A stretch of 64,000 bases of DNA from Afipia sp. GAS231 (lineage in GTDB: Bacteria; Pseudomonadota; Alphaproteobacteria; Rhizobiales; Xanthobacteraceae): contig NZ_LT629703.1 in NCBI RefSeq assembly GCF_900103365.1, positions 1,736,001 through 1,800,000 of the forward strand, in the 5' to 3' direction. Below the pieces are notes generated by a model, which searched no databases, had not been told where the DNA came from, and saw only the letters and a list, made by a program, of their open reading frames with translations. The position numbers and the translations under genes were made by a program. This document shows positions 34,300 through 41,815 of this stretch, piece by piece. How positions within the stretch are numbered: position 1 is the first letter of the stretch; each line of letters opens with the position of its first letter.

Positions 34300-35709
34300 T
34301 CAGCGCTCCATCGTCCGCACGTCGGCAATGGCCCCCGCAATCGCGGCAGCTGCGGCCGTCGCCGGACTCGCCAGATGGGTTCTGGCGCGCGGCCCCTGAC
34401 GGCCGACAAAATTGCGATTGGACGTGGAGACCGAGCGCAGCCCCGGTGCCACCGTCTCGCCATTGGCAGCAAGGCACATCGAGCACCCGGGCTCGCGCCA
34501 TTCGAAGCCGGCATCAATGAAAACCTTGTCGAGGCCCTCAGCCACTGCGTCGCGCTTGACCGTCTCGGAGCCCGGCACAATCCACGCCCGCACACCCGGC
34601 GCGACCTTTCGGCCCCGCGCGATCTCGGCGGCCGCCCGCAGGTCGCTCAGGCGACTATTGGTGCAGGAGCCGATGAAGACCCAGTCGACCGGCGTGCCGG
34701 CAATCGCCGCACCGGCTTGTAACCCCATATACTCAAGTGCGGCCTCATACGCGGCGCGGCGCGCCGGATCGTCAATCGCCTGCGGATCGGGAATGCGGCC
34801 ATCGACGCCGATAACGTGCTCCGGGCTGATGCCCCAGGTCACCTGCGGGATGATTTTAGTGACGTCGATCAGGACCTCCTGGTCGAAACTGGCGTCGGCA
34901 TCGCTCGGAAGTTCGCCCCAGGCCTTGACCGCCCGATCCCACATCTCGCCCACGGGCGCATAGCGACGCCCACGCAAATATTCAAAGGTCTCCTCGTCCG
35001 GCGCCACCATGCCGATCTTGGCGCCAAGCTCGATCGACAAATTGCAGATCGTGAGCCGCCCCTCAACCGGCATCTCACGGATGGCGCTGCCGGCATATTC
35101 GACGGCGTACCCGGTACCGCCCGCGGCGCCGACGTGACCAATCAGGGCGAGGATCAAATCCTTGGCGGTAACGCCAAGCGGCAGCTTACCCTCAAACTTC
35201 ACGCGCATGGTTTTCGGCCGGCGCTGAATCAGCGCCTGCGTCGCCAACACATGCGTGAGCTCGCTCGAGCCAATGCCAAATGCCAGCGCTCCCAGCCCGC
35301 CATGGGTGCAGGTATGACTGTCGCCACACACAATGATGCAACCCGGCAGGCTCAGCCCCAGTTCGGGCCCGATGACGTGAACGATACCCTGCCCTGGCTC
35401 ATCGATGTCGAACATCTGGATGCCGCTGGCCGAAGTCTCGACGCGCAGGGCGGCCAGTAATTCCTGCCCGATCTTGCTGGTGCCGGCACGCCCACGCGCC
35501 GTCGAGATGGCGTGATCGGGCGTCGCAAAGGTCAGTTCCGGGTTGTGAACGGAAAGATCCCGGCTCTTGAGATCCAGAAGCCCTCGCGAGCCACCCAGAT
35601 CGTGCAACAAATGACGGTCGATATGGAGCAGGTCAGTATCATCGCTTAGTCGTGCGATGACATGCTGGTCCCAGATCTTGGCCAGCATGGTACGGCCGGA
35701 GCTTGCCAA
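34300..35709 (-). CDS. leuC: 3-isopropylmalate dehydratase large subunit
   Basis: A 469-residue aconitase-family subunit with the 4Fe-4S ligands in VFIGSCTNSRLSDLR and EPGCSMCLAANGE and the CGDSHTCTHGGLGALAFGIG block. I chose the TTG at 35709 because GGGAGG lies six bases upstream and the length then matches the family; an ATG at 35688 and an upstream ATG at 35784 are alternatives. It is the first gene of the leuC-leuD-leuB-transporter operon. A leader of about 180 bases with a terminator hairpin precedes it. Confidence 0.9.
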   Translation of the reverse strand: MASSGRTMLAKIWDQHVIARLSDDTDLLHIDRHLLHDLGGSRGLLDLKSRDLSVHNPELTFATPDHAISTARGRAGTSKIGQELLAALRVETSASGIQMFDIDEPGQGIVHVIGPELGLSLPGCIIVCGDSHTCTHGGLGALAFGIGSSELTHVLATQALIQRRPKTMRVKFEGKLPLGVTAKDLILALIGHVGAAGGTGYAVEYAGSAIREMPVEGRLTICNLSIELGAKIGMVAPDEETFEYLRGRRYAPVGEMWDRAVKAWGELPSDADASFDQEVLIDVTKIIPQVTWGISPEHVIGVDGRIPDPQAIDDPARRAAYEAALEYMGLQAGAAIAGTPVDWVFIGSCTNSRLSDLRAAAEIARGRKVAPGVRAWIVPGSETVKRDAVAEGLDKVFIDAGFEWREPGCSMCLAANGETVAPGLRSVSTSNRNFVGRQGPRARTHLASPATAAAAAIAGAIADVRTMER

Positions 35710-35783
35710 GGCACGCCTCCCTTTGATTTCCGCCGGCGGAATTGAACGCCGGTCGCCGTTTTGCACGGCTTGTTGTTCAGGCA

Positions 35784-35915
35784 TCAGCCCGCATACATCA
35801 AAGCATAATCCCCCGCACCTCGGCTAGGGTCACGACCAAAAGAGGCGGCCGGGCAGCGGCACCGAGGCCCCGGCCGACAGCAAGACCCCAAAAACAAAAA
35901 AGGCCCGGCGGCCAT
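35784..35915 (-). CDS. Possible leader peptide upstream of leuC
   Basis: A 43-codon frame from ATG 35915 to TGA 35784. Its second to ninth codons read AAGPFLFL, and the F/L codons are the U-tract of the terminator itself. The stop TGA shares a base with the in-frame upstream ATG of leuC (TGATG at 35786-35782). The peptide is rich in R, C, P and G, as shadow frames in GC-rich leaders often are, so it may be untranslated. I list it because of its position. Confidence 0.25.
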   Translation of the reverse strand: MAAGPFLFLGSCCRPGPRCRCPAASFGRDPSRGAGDYALMYAG

Positions 35916-35928
35916 CACGGCACCGGGC
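35890..35928 (-). terminator. Rho-independent terminator in the leuC leader (attenuator candidate)
   Basis: On the minus strand GCCCGG-T-GCC pairs with GGC-CG-CCGGGC across the GTGAT loop, followed directly by TTTTTTGTTTTT (35901 down to 35890). It has the form of a strong intrinsic terminator, located about 180 bases upstream of the leuC start and pointing towards it. No gene on that strand ends here, so it is more likely a conditional leader terminator than a gene end. Confidence 0.65.
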
Positions 35929-36195
35929 GAACGGGACGATAGAAGCTAAGGTGCGGCTCAAATGGGCCGTTAATCGATCAATTTACGCCAGTACAATGTA
36001 TGAGGCCACGCCCACGGGTGCTGCGGCTGGTACAACCTGCAGCCCGCTCGGATAAAGTTGTTGGCTGATGGCAGATTGTCGGTTGTATCCGAGACGACTA
36101 AACACCAGCCAACGGATCTCACGAATCCGGCACATTGGATGAGTTCCTACGAACCTGACACTTATTGCTTGAGTCTATAAGATGACGAGCCATAG
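35929..36195. other. Divergent promoter region between leuC leader and GNAT gene
   Basis: No gene seen. The minus-strand promoter of the leu operon leader and the plus-strand promoter of the acetyltransferase must lie here. I do not see a confident -35/-10 pair or operator palindrome. Confidence 0.35.
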
Positions 36196-36660
36196 ATGAG
36201 AGTTCGTGATGCCGTCCCGGAAGACGCATTTGCCGCGTGCGATGTGATGCGGCGCTCCATCATAGAGCTCTGCGCTCCCGATCATGGCAACGACCCCGTC
36301 ATTCTCGGGCGATGGCTGAGCAACAAGACGCCGGAAATATTCCGGTCATGGATCCGGCCCGGCAATTCAGTTCTGGTGGCCGTCGACCACAACCGCGTCC
36401 TGGCCGTCGGCTGCATTACCGACGATGGGGAGATAACACTCAACTATGTCTCACCCGATGCGCGGTTCCGTGGCGTGAGCACGACGCTTCTGGCAGAACT
36501 TGAAATGCGCGCGATCGAATTTGGCAACGCAAAATGTCGACTCGAAAGCACCGAAACGGCATACCGCTTTTATCGCGCCAGAGGATATTCCGAGACTGGA
36601 CCGGCAGGCCACAAGTTTGGCACCCGCTCCGGTTATCCGATGTCAAAGACTCTCGTTTAA
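36196..36660 (+). CDS. GNAT family N-acetyltransferase
   Basis: A 154-residue acetyltransferase. The N-terminal VRDAVPEDAFAACDVMRRSI is the usual GNAT opening, the acetyl-CoA motif is YVSPDARFRGVSTTLLAELE (R-F-R-G-V-S replacing the common QxxGxG/A), and the C-terminal FYRARGYSETG completes the fold. The acceptor amine is not predictable. Confidence 0.85.
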   Translation: MRVRDAVPEDAFAACDVMRRSIIELCAPDHGNDPVILGRWLSNKTPEIFRSWIRPGNSVLVAVDHNRVLAVGCITDDGEITLNYVSPDARFRGVSTTLLAELEMRAIEFGNAKCRLESTETAYRFYRARGYSETGPAGHKFGTRSGYPMSKTLV

Positions 36661-36667
36661 GGCAGGG

Positions 36668-37039
36668 CTATTTGCAAAGCATCGCCTTGGCGCCAAGCCA
36701 AACAGTCCCGACGAAACCCGTGACGATCAAAGCGATTGCCGCCTTGAAAGCGTAATTCTGCGCCTGCTCCATGCCCTTGCGCCAACACCTCAGGTGTTGG
36801 AGATCAGCCCGGATTTCCTTGCGGTCCTCGTCATAGATACCGAACGACGTGAGAATGGTCGCGACGGTCTTGACTGTCGTTTCGTCAAGGATTGCGAGGG
36901 GGCCTTCACGTTGTTCCGCCAAGATCTCACTAAGGATGCTTTTGATCTCGCCGGCGTCAACGCTGGGCGATCCTCGCGACGTTGTCGAAGCTGTACTTCT
37001 CGAAGCCAGCGAGCGGATTTCGGAGAGGGATTTGGCCAT
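36668..37039 (-). CDS. Hypothetical protein with C-terminal membrane helix
   Basis: A 123-residue protein. Residues about 30-90 are helical and charged (VKTVATILTSFGIYDEDRKE, IRADLQHLRCWRKGMEQAQN) and may form a coiled coil; residues about 96-118 form one transmembrane helix (FKAAIALIVTGFVGTVWLGA). The layout resembles small membrane proteins carried by alphaproteobacterial prophages. Convergent with the acetyltransferase gene. Confidence 0.55.
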   Translation of the reverse strand: MAKSLSEIRSLASRSTASTTSRGSPSVDAGEIKSILSEILAEQREGPLAILDETTVKTVATILTSFGIYDEDRKEIRADLQHLRCWRKGMEQAQNYAFKAAIALIVTGFVGTVWLGAKAMLCK

Positions 37040-37280
37040 GGCAACCCATTTTCATCCATCAGAAAGAGGCGCACCGATCCATCGGCATTTCGATTTTGCA
37101 GTGCACTATGAATGTTATGTCGGGCATCGCAGCGAGTCCGAAAGGTGCTAGGATCGAAACGTCGTTCGAAGCCTTCGCGCGAAGATATGCTCTTTCTTCG
37201 GCCTTGATCCCGATACGCGTTCTCTGCTTTAGAACGACCAACGATACGAGCCGGCCCAAGCGCGGCTTTGGAGGAATACG

Positions 37281-38930
37281 ATGAACGTCCCTGCCCGCGC
37301 GAATCCGCGTCTTCAACCTTCTGAAATGCCGCACGGCCTGGCACTGCTGCGCGATCCGCTGCTGAACAAGGGCACGGCATTCACCGAGCAGGAACGCGAC
37401 GCGCTCGGATTGCGCGGCTTCCTGCCGGCGCATGTATTTTCGATGCAGACCCAGGTCGAGCGCGTGATGGCCAATTTGCGCGAATTGCCCAGCGACCTCG
37501 CCAAATACGTGGCGCTGAACGAGCTGCACGACCGCAACGAGGCGCTGTTCTTCCGCGTCGTGTGCGACAACATCGATGAAATCCAGCCGCTGATCTACAC
37601 CCCGACGGTCGGCCTCGCCTGCCAGCGCTTCGGCTATATCTTCCAGCGGCCGCGCGGCCTGTTCATCGCAGCCTGCGACCGCGGCCGCATTGCCGAGCTG
37701 CTGGCCAACTGGCCCTATGCGACCAAACTCATCGTCGTCACCGATGGCGAACGCATTTTGGGCCTCGGCGACCTCGGCGCCAATGGCATGGGCATTCCGG
37801 TCGGCAAGCTTTCGCTCTATTGCGCCTGCGCCGGCATTCATCCGGAGCTCTGCCTGCCGGTGGTGCTGGATGTCGGCACCAACAACGAGGCGTTGCTGAA
37901 CGATCCCTATTATATCGGCATGCGCCAGCGGCGCCTGAGCGGCGCGGCCTATGACGAGTTCGTCGACGAATTCGTCACCGCAGCGCGCGAGACCTTCCCC
38001 GGCGTCATGATCCAGTTCGAGGATTTCGCCAATCACTCGGCCTTCCGCCTGCTGCACAAATACCGCGACATCATTCCCGTCTTCAACGACGACATTCAGG
38101 GAACGGCGGCGGTCGCGCTCGCCGGGCTATTCTCGGCGTTACGTGTCACCGGCGGCAAGCTCAAGGACCAGACCGTGCTCTTCCTCGGCGCCGGAGAAGC
38201 CGCAACGGGGATCGCCGACCTGATCGTCTCGGCCATGATGGCCGAAGGCTTGACCGAAGCCGAGGCCGTCAGGCGCAACTGGCTGGTGGATTCGCGCGGC
38301 CTCGTCGTCAAGGACCGCGCCGGCCTTACCGAGCACAAGCTTCGCTATGCGCACGACCAGGCACCGATCGAACAATTCCTCGCCGCCATCAATACGCTGA
38401 AACCCACCGCGATCATCGGCGTCGCCGCAGTCGGCGGCGCGTTCACGCCTGAAGTGCTGCAGACCATGGCCGGGCTCAACGAGCGGCCGATCGTGTTCGC
38501 GCTCTCCAACCCGACCTCGAAGGCGGAATGCTCCGCCGAGGAAGCCTATCGCCACACCGGCGGCCGCGCGCTGTTCGCATGCGGCAGCCCGTTCGATCCC
38601 GTCAACCTCGACGGCAAGACTTACGTGCCGCGCCAGGGCAACAATTCCTACATCTTCCCCGGCGTCGGCCTCGGTGCCACAGCATGCGGGGCAAGGCTGG
38701 TCACCGACGAAATGTTCATGGTTGCCGCTCACGCGCTGGCCCAGCTCGTCAGTCAGGAAGACCTCGCGCAAGGCAGCCTTTATCCGGCGCTGCCGCGGAT
38801 CCGTGAGGTCTCCGCCCGCATCGCCGAAGCGGTCGCCGTCGTTGCCTACAATAATGGTCTTGCGACCGGACATGCCCCGAACGACATGGCGGCGTTCATC
38901 CATTCGAAGATGTACGACCCGCATTATTGA
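37281..38930 (+). CDS. NAD-dependent malic enzyme
   Basis: A 549-residue oxidative malate decarboxylase giving pyruvate, CO2 and NADH. Motifs: IYTPTVGLACQRFGYIFQRP, DGERILGLGDLGANGMGIPV, metal-binding FEDFANHSAFRLL/FNDDIQGTAAVAL, and the dinucleotide-binding FLGAGEAATGIADL. The length and the absence of a phosphotransacetylase tail fit the SfcA/MaeA type rather than the long rhizobial Dme/Tme type. It is monocistronic and is followed by terminator-like hairpins. It could funnel malate from nearby catabolic routes into pyruvate. Confidence 0.93.
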   Translation: MNVPARANPRLQPSEMPHGLALLRDPLLNKGTAFTEQERDALGLRGFLPAHVFSMQTQVERVMANLRELPSDLAKYVALNELHDRNEALFFRVVCDNIDEIQPLIYTPTVGLACQRFGYIFQRPRGLFIAACDRGRIAELLANWPYATKLIVVTDGERILGLGDLGANGMGIPVGKLSLYCACAGIHPELCLPVVLDVGTNNEALLNDPYYIGMRQRRLSGAAYDEFVDEFVTAARETFPGVMIQFEDFANHSAFRLLHKYRDIIPVFNDDIQGTAAVALAGLFSALRVTGGKLKDQTVLFLGAGEAATGIADLIVSAMMAEGLTEAEAVRRNWLVDSRGLVVKDRAGLTEHKLRYAHDQAPIEQFLAAINTLKPTAIIGVAAVGGAFTPEVLQTMAGLNERPIVFALSNPTSKAECSAEEAYRHTGGRALFACGSPFDPVNLDGKTYVPRQGNNSYIFPGVGLGATACGARLVTDEMFMVAAHALAQLVSQEDLAQGSLYPALPRIREVSARIAEAVAVVAYNNGLATGHAPNDMAAFIHSKMYDPHY

Positions 38931-39024
38931 GCGTGCGGGGGCTTCCGCGCGACGTCGTCCGACCGGACACGCGGATCCCCAGCCATATCCGGCACGGCGG
39001 TGCGAAAGGCGATATCATGAAAAA

Positions 39025-39051
39025 GCCCGCGGCGGATTTCTCCGCGCGGGC
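39025..39051. terminator. Hairpin downstream of the malic enzyme gene
   Basis: GCCCGCG-G-CGGA pairs with TCCG-CGCGGGC around a TTTC loop. A run of five A residues precedes it, giving a U-tract on the minus strand; on the plus strand the tail is CCTGATGATTT. It is the first part of a repeat unit that recurs at 39201-39280. Confidence 0.5.
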
Positions 39052-39052
39052 C

Positions 39053-39104
39053 TGATGATTTCTGCGATGATGCCGTTTTGCCCCTGATTTGCCCGACGTG
39101 TCAA
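39053..39104. repeat. Second intergenic repeat family, copy 1
   Basis: It contains GATGATTTCTGCGATGATG, then TGCCCCTGATTTGCCCGACG and TGTCAAC. The same core occurs at 39232-39280 and 39590-39638. Confidence 0.75.
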
Positions 39105-39180
39105 CTATTTTCGGGCCGTCAACAAATTGCAGAAAATGCAACGAAATCAATTCGACGAATTGAAACTTCCTTGATCGACT

Positions 39181-39280
39181 GTTCTGCACAGAACGAAAAA
39201 CCCGCTGCCGGTTTCCCGGTGCGGGCTTTACGATTTCTGCAATGATGTCAGTGTGCCCCTGATTTGCCCGACGCGTCAAC
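39181..39280. repeat. Second intergenic repeat family, copy 2 with hairpins
   Basis: It begins with the perfect palindrome GTTCTGCACAGAAC (39181-39194), continues with AAAAA and the hairpin CCCGCTGCCGG/CCGGTGCGGG (39201-39225) followed by CTTTA, and ends with the repeat core GATTTCTGCAATGATG ... TGCCCCTGATTTGCCCGACG (39232-39280). The hairpin plus U-rich tail could end transcription. Confidence 0.7.
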
Positions 39281-39388
39281 CGATAAGTGATTGGGTATGG
39301 CGATTTGGTTTGGCGCACCGATATCTACGTAAATCATTGGATGCCGATTGGAAAATCGGACGCCCACCAGAGCGCAAGGAGGCTATCG

Positions 39389-39574
39389 ATGTTTTTCGTT
39401 GCTACCGTGCTCGCAATCCTGTCGGGCCTGTTCTATGCGGCAAGCCATCATGAGATCGGCTCGCTGGGTGTCACGATGTGCCAGTATGGCGGCCCGTTCT
39501 GCGACAACCCGCTGCTCGTGCTGACAGGTGCCGGTCTGGCGGCATGCTGGGGCGCGTTCGTCAGCGTTCGCTGA
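39389..39574 (+). CDS. Small two-helix membrane protein
   Basis: A 61-residue protein with hydrophobic helices at about residues 2-20 (FVATVLAILSGLFYAAS) and 40-58 (LLVLTGAGLAACWGAFV) separated by a loop with a CxxxxxxFC pair. AAGGAGG lies seven bases before the ATG at 39389, a strong translation signal. It lies between repeat copies 2 and 3. I do not recognise a function. Confidence 0.6.
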   Translation: MFFVATVLAILSGLFYAASHHEIGSLGVTMCQYGGPFCDNPLLVLTGAGLAACWGAFVSVR

Positions 39575-39589
39575 CGCACCGTCACTCGC

Positions 39590-39638
39590 GAATTTTCGTG
39601 ATGATGCCGCTATGCCCCTGATTTGCCCGACGTGTCAA
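39590..39638. repeat. Second intergenic repeat family, copy 3
   Basis: GTGATGATGCCGCTATGCCC followed by CTGATTTGCCCGACGTGTCAA repeats the core of copies 1 and 2 but lacks their GC-rich hairpin. It abuts the 3' end of the small membrane-protein gene. Confidence 0.7.
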
Positions 39639-39805
39639 GCGCAGGGTGAGCCCAGTCCCGGACCCGCCTTTTGCGGTTTCAGATCGGTGACCCGACGACG
39701 ACCGGCCGAACCAGGACCAAACTGGTCCATATGGCGGCGCGCCGCGTTCACATGAGAATGGATGCCGCCCTCCGGGCATCGGATCCGGCGGCGCATTCTG
39801 GAAGC

Positions 39806-40042
39806 TTAGTGCGTCTCCGGATTGGCCGGATGAACGGGCTTTGGCCCGGGGGCATCGGGCTCCAGTTGCGACTTCGGTTCGGTCGGCATGACGTTCGCGC
39901 CGACGGCGCGGGCGGCCTCACCGGTGGTGCTGTAGTGAGCCATCGCGGCGGTTTGTACCTTGTGATCGACGATCAGCATGCCGAGCACACCCAGAACAGC
40001 AATCGCAATCGCGACCAGCAGCGGCTTGCCGCCGCTTCGCAT
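39806..40042 (-). CDS. Small membrane-anchored hypothetical protein
   Basis: A 78-residue protein with one N-terminal hydrophobic helix (PLLVAIAIAVLGVLGMLIV) and a proline-rich exported tail (EPDAPGPKPVHPANP). The helix may be a signal anchor. I chose ATG 40042; an in-frame ATG at 40075 would add 11 residues and neither has a strong ribosome binding site. No family recognised. Confidence 0.55.
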   Translation of the reverse strand: MRSGGKPLLVAIAIAVLGVLGMLIVDHKVQTAAMAHYSTTGEAARAVGANVMPTEPKSQLEPDAPGPKPVHPANPETH

Positions 40043-40257
40043 CGAATGATTTTCTCTCAATTGGTCGTTCGTCATTTGGACGTCCAGGGTTGTTTCCTCT
40101 GCTGAAGTCAAATCCCGTCGACGATGAAGGTTCCGCTTCCGGCCGCGTCGGGCGGTGCCGCTATCGCGGAACAAAATTCGCTCTCGCGCATTGCTGCATG
40201 ACGCCGCCATTTTGACGGCCGTCCGCAGATGCGAACCATTTCAGCGAGCAGAAAACC

Positions 40258-40515
40258 GTGACCATCGAATCATCAGGGCAATCGCAACCCGGCATGGCGG
40301 AACGCGCCATCGACACCGCGACCGATGTGTCACGTACGATCACGGAACTCTCCGCCGCGCTTCAGGCCGCAGTCGATCGTCTCGGCGAGGCGATCGCGAC
40401 GGCGCGTCAACCTGGAAAGCCGCTCTCCACCGTCAGCGCCATTACCCGCGAAGCTCCGCTCGCGAGCTTGTTCGTCGCCTTCCTGCTCGGTGTGGCAGTG
40501 GCGCGAAGGCGCTAG
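40258..40515 (+). CDS. Small C-tail-anchored protein (DUF883/YqjD-like)
   Basis: An 85-residue protein: an amphipathic helical region (VSRTITELSAALQAAVDRLG), then a short C-terminal hydrophobic helix (APLASLFVAFLLGVAVARRR) ending in arginines. This is the layout of the YqjD/ElaB group, which are inner-membrane, ribosome-associated proteins in E. coli; the sequence match is too weak to be sure. The start is GTG. It is convergent with the phasin gene by three bases. Confidence 0.55.
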   Translation: MTIESSGQSQPGMAERAIDTATDVSRTITELSAALQAAVDRLGEAIATARQPGKPLSTVSAITREAPLASLFVAFLLGVAVARRR

Positions 40516-40518
40516 CAC

Positions 40519-40872
40519 TCAGAGCTTGATTTTCGTCGCATCCTTTGCGGCCGACATCACGCCGCCCGTGATCTGGCGCATATGCTCACCGGCATTGGTG
40601 AACTGGCTCCGCAGGAACTCCGACTGGATCCGCATCGCTTCCTGGAGGTCGGTCGCATGGACCAGCTTCCGGGCGTGCTCGAACGCGGCCTTCATGTTCT
40701 GCTCGGTGAAGGACAGCGCCTGCTTGGAAATCTCCGAGCCCGCGCCCGGCATCGAGGTCATCGACTTGCCGGCGGCATCGAAGAACATGCCGAACGCCTT
40801 TTCTGCCTGATCAATGGTTTTTTCGGCCAGATCGCGCAGTTCGGCCGGAACTTCGATTTTCGGTTCGATCAT
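40519..40872 (-). CDS. Phasin family protein
   Basis: A 117-residue helical protein with the phasin pattern: RDLAEKTIDQAEKAFGMFFD, then EISKQALSFTEQNMKAAFEH, ARKLVHATDLQEAMRIQSEF and FLRSQFTNAGEHMRQIT. Phasins coat polyhydroxyalkanoate granules. I chose ATG 40872, which has GGAG/AAGG upstream; a TTG at 40887 is an alternative. No PHA synthesis genes lie nearby except the partial thiolase at the far end. Confidence 0.85.
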   Translation of the reverse strand: MIEPKIEVPAELRDLAEKTIDQAEKAFGMFFDAAGKSMTSMPGAGSEISKQALSFTEQNMKAAFEHARKLVHATDLQEAMRIQSEFLRSQFTNAGEHMRQITGGVMSAAKDATKIKL

Positions 40873-41135
40873 GATCGCCTTCTCCAATGTCGCCTCCAGG
40901 AGGCTAGCATAATTCCGGGCCGCGTCTCCCGCCGTATTGAGCCAAAGCGGCCTGCCATGAGGCCGCCGACCGGCCTTGGAGGCAAGGAATAATTTCCTGT
41001 ATAACCCGTAACGATACGGGCGCCCCCACCGATTCCAATCGAGTCAACAGTGTGGCATAGTGATTCGGGGCTAGGGCTCAACTGTCGGTGGCGTTGCGTC
41101 TCTAAATACGTCTCTCCTGGGGACATGGGGATAGG

Positions 41136-41321
41136 ATGCTGCAAACTTTCCGGCCGACACCGACCTGCACGCGATTCCAGACCAGCATAGAAATGCCGTG
41201 CATCAAATGCGGGGCGCAGATGCGACTGGCCACGATCGAGCCGCGCGATCAAACCTATGACGTGCTGACCTATCGATGCGCGCCCTGCGACTCCGGGGAA
41301 AGCTTTCTGAAAGCACGCTAG
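41136..41321 (+). CDS. Small zinc-ribbon protein (CxxC...CxxC), hypothetical
   Basis: A 61-residue protein. The knuckles are CIKCGAQM and CAPCDSGE, separated by ATIEPRDQTYDVLTYR, matching the layout of the protein at 3836-4084. Start choice is uncertain: ATG 41136 has a GGGGATAGG tract just before it, while ATG 41193 begins directly at the zinc ribbon. The TAG stop overlaps the first bases of an intergenic repeat. Confidence 0.55.
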   Translation: MLQTFRPTPTCTRFQTSIEMPCIKCGAQMRLATIEPRDQTYDVLTYRCAPCDSGESFLKAR

Positions 41322-41423
41322 AGCGTTTTCGAGCGAAGTGGATGCCGGTTCGCGTAAAGAAAACGCGTCAAAACAAGAGAGTAGAGCCCGGTTCTGATTC
41401 AATCAGAACCGATAAGGCTCTAG
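41318..41423. repeat. Dispersed palindromic intergenic repeat, copy D (complete unit)
   Basis: This copy is bounded by CTAG at both ends (41318-41321 and 41420-41423). It contains GAGCGTTTTCGAGCGAAGTG, GCCGGTTCGCGTAAAGAAAACGC and, after a spacer, CGGTTCTGATT/AATCAGAACCG, i.e. both hairpin blocks in the inverse order of copy B. Its first bases form the stop codon of the zinc-ribbon gene. Confidence 0.88.
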
Positions 41424-41433
41424 AACGGGACCG

Positions 41434-41637
41434 TTACCCGTTCAGCACCGCGGTCCCGGCTTGTGTCAGCACCGGCCCCTCATCACGGACCTCGATCATG
41501 CCGAGTTCGGCCAGGAAGCGCAGGTCCTCGTCGCTGACGGGCGACATTCTCAGCCGGCGGGCCTGAATATCCCGTAGCGTCCACCGAAGACCGATAGCTC
41601 TCTCGAGGCTGAGTTCAGCAAAGGGATTGTCCACCAT
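41434..41637 (-). CDS. Small hypothetical protein
   Basis: A 67-residue soluble protein, mostly helical with a compact C-terminal part (SDEDLRFLAELGMIEVRDEG) that resembles a winged-helix wing segment. The codon pattern and composition look genuine but the ribosome binding site is weak. No family recognised. Confidence 0.5.
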   Translation of the reverse strand: MVDNPFAELSLERAIGLRWTLRDIQARRLRMSPVSDEDLRFLAELGMIEVRDEGPVLTQAGTAVLNG

Positions 41638-41815
41638 TCGCTTCAGCTATTGGGAGATTTCGATCAGATTTTGTCTTTGCTGCGGCGTCTTCTGGTACGC
41701 ACATAATAATGCAGCGGGAGTGACCGGGCCGCTTTCGCCGTCGCGATAAGGCTATGACCACGCGGCGGCTTCGCGCGAAGCCGCCATCCGGTCATCTACC
41801 CGGCACTCGCCCCCT

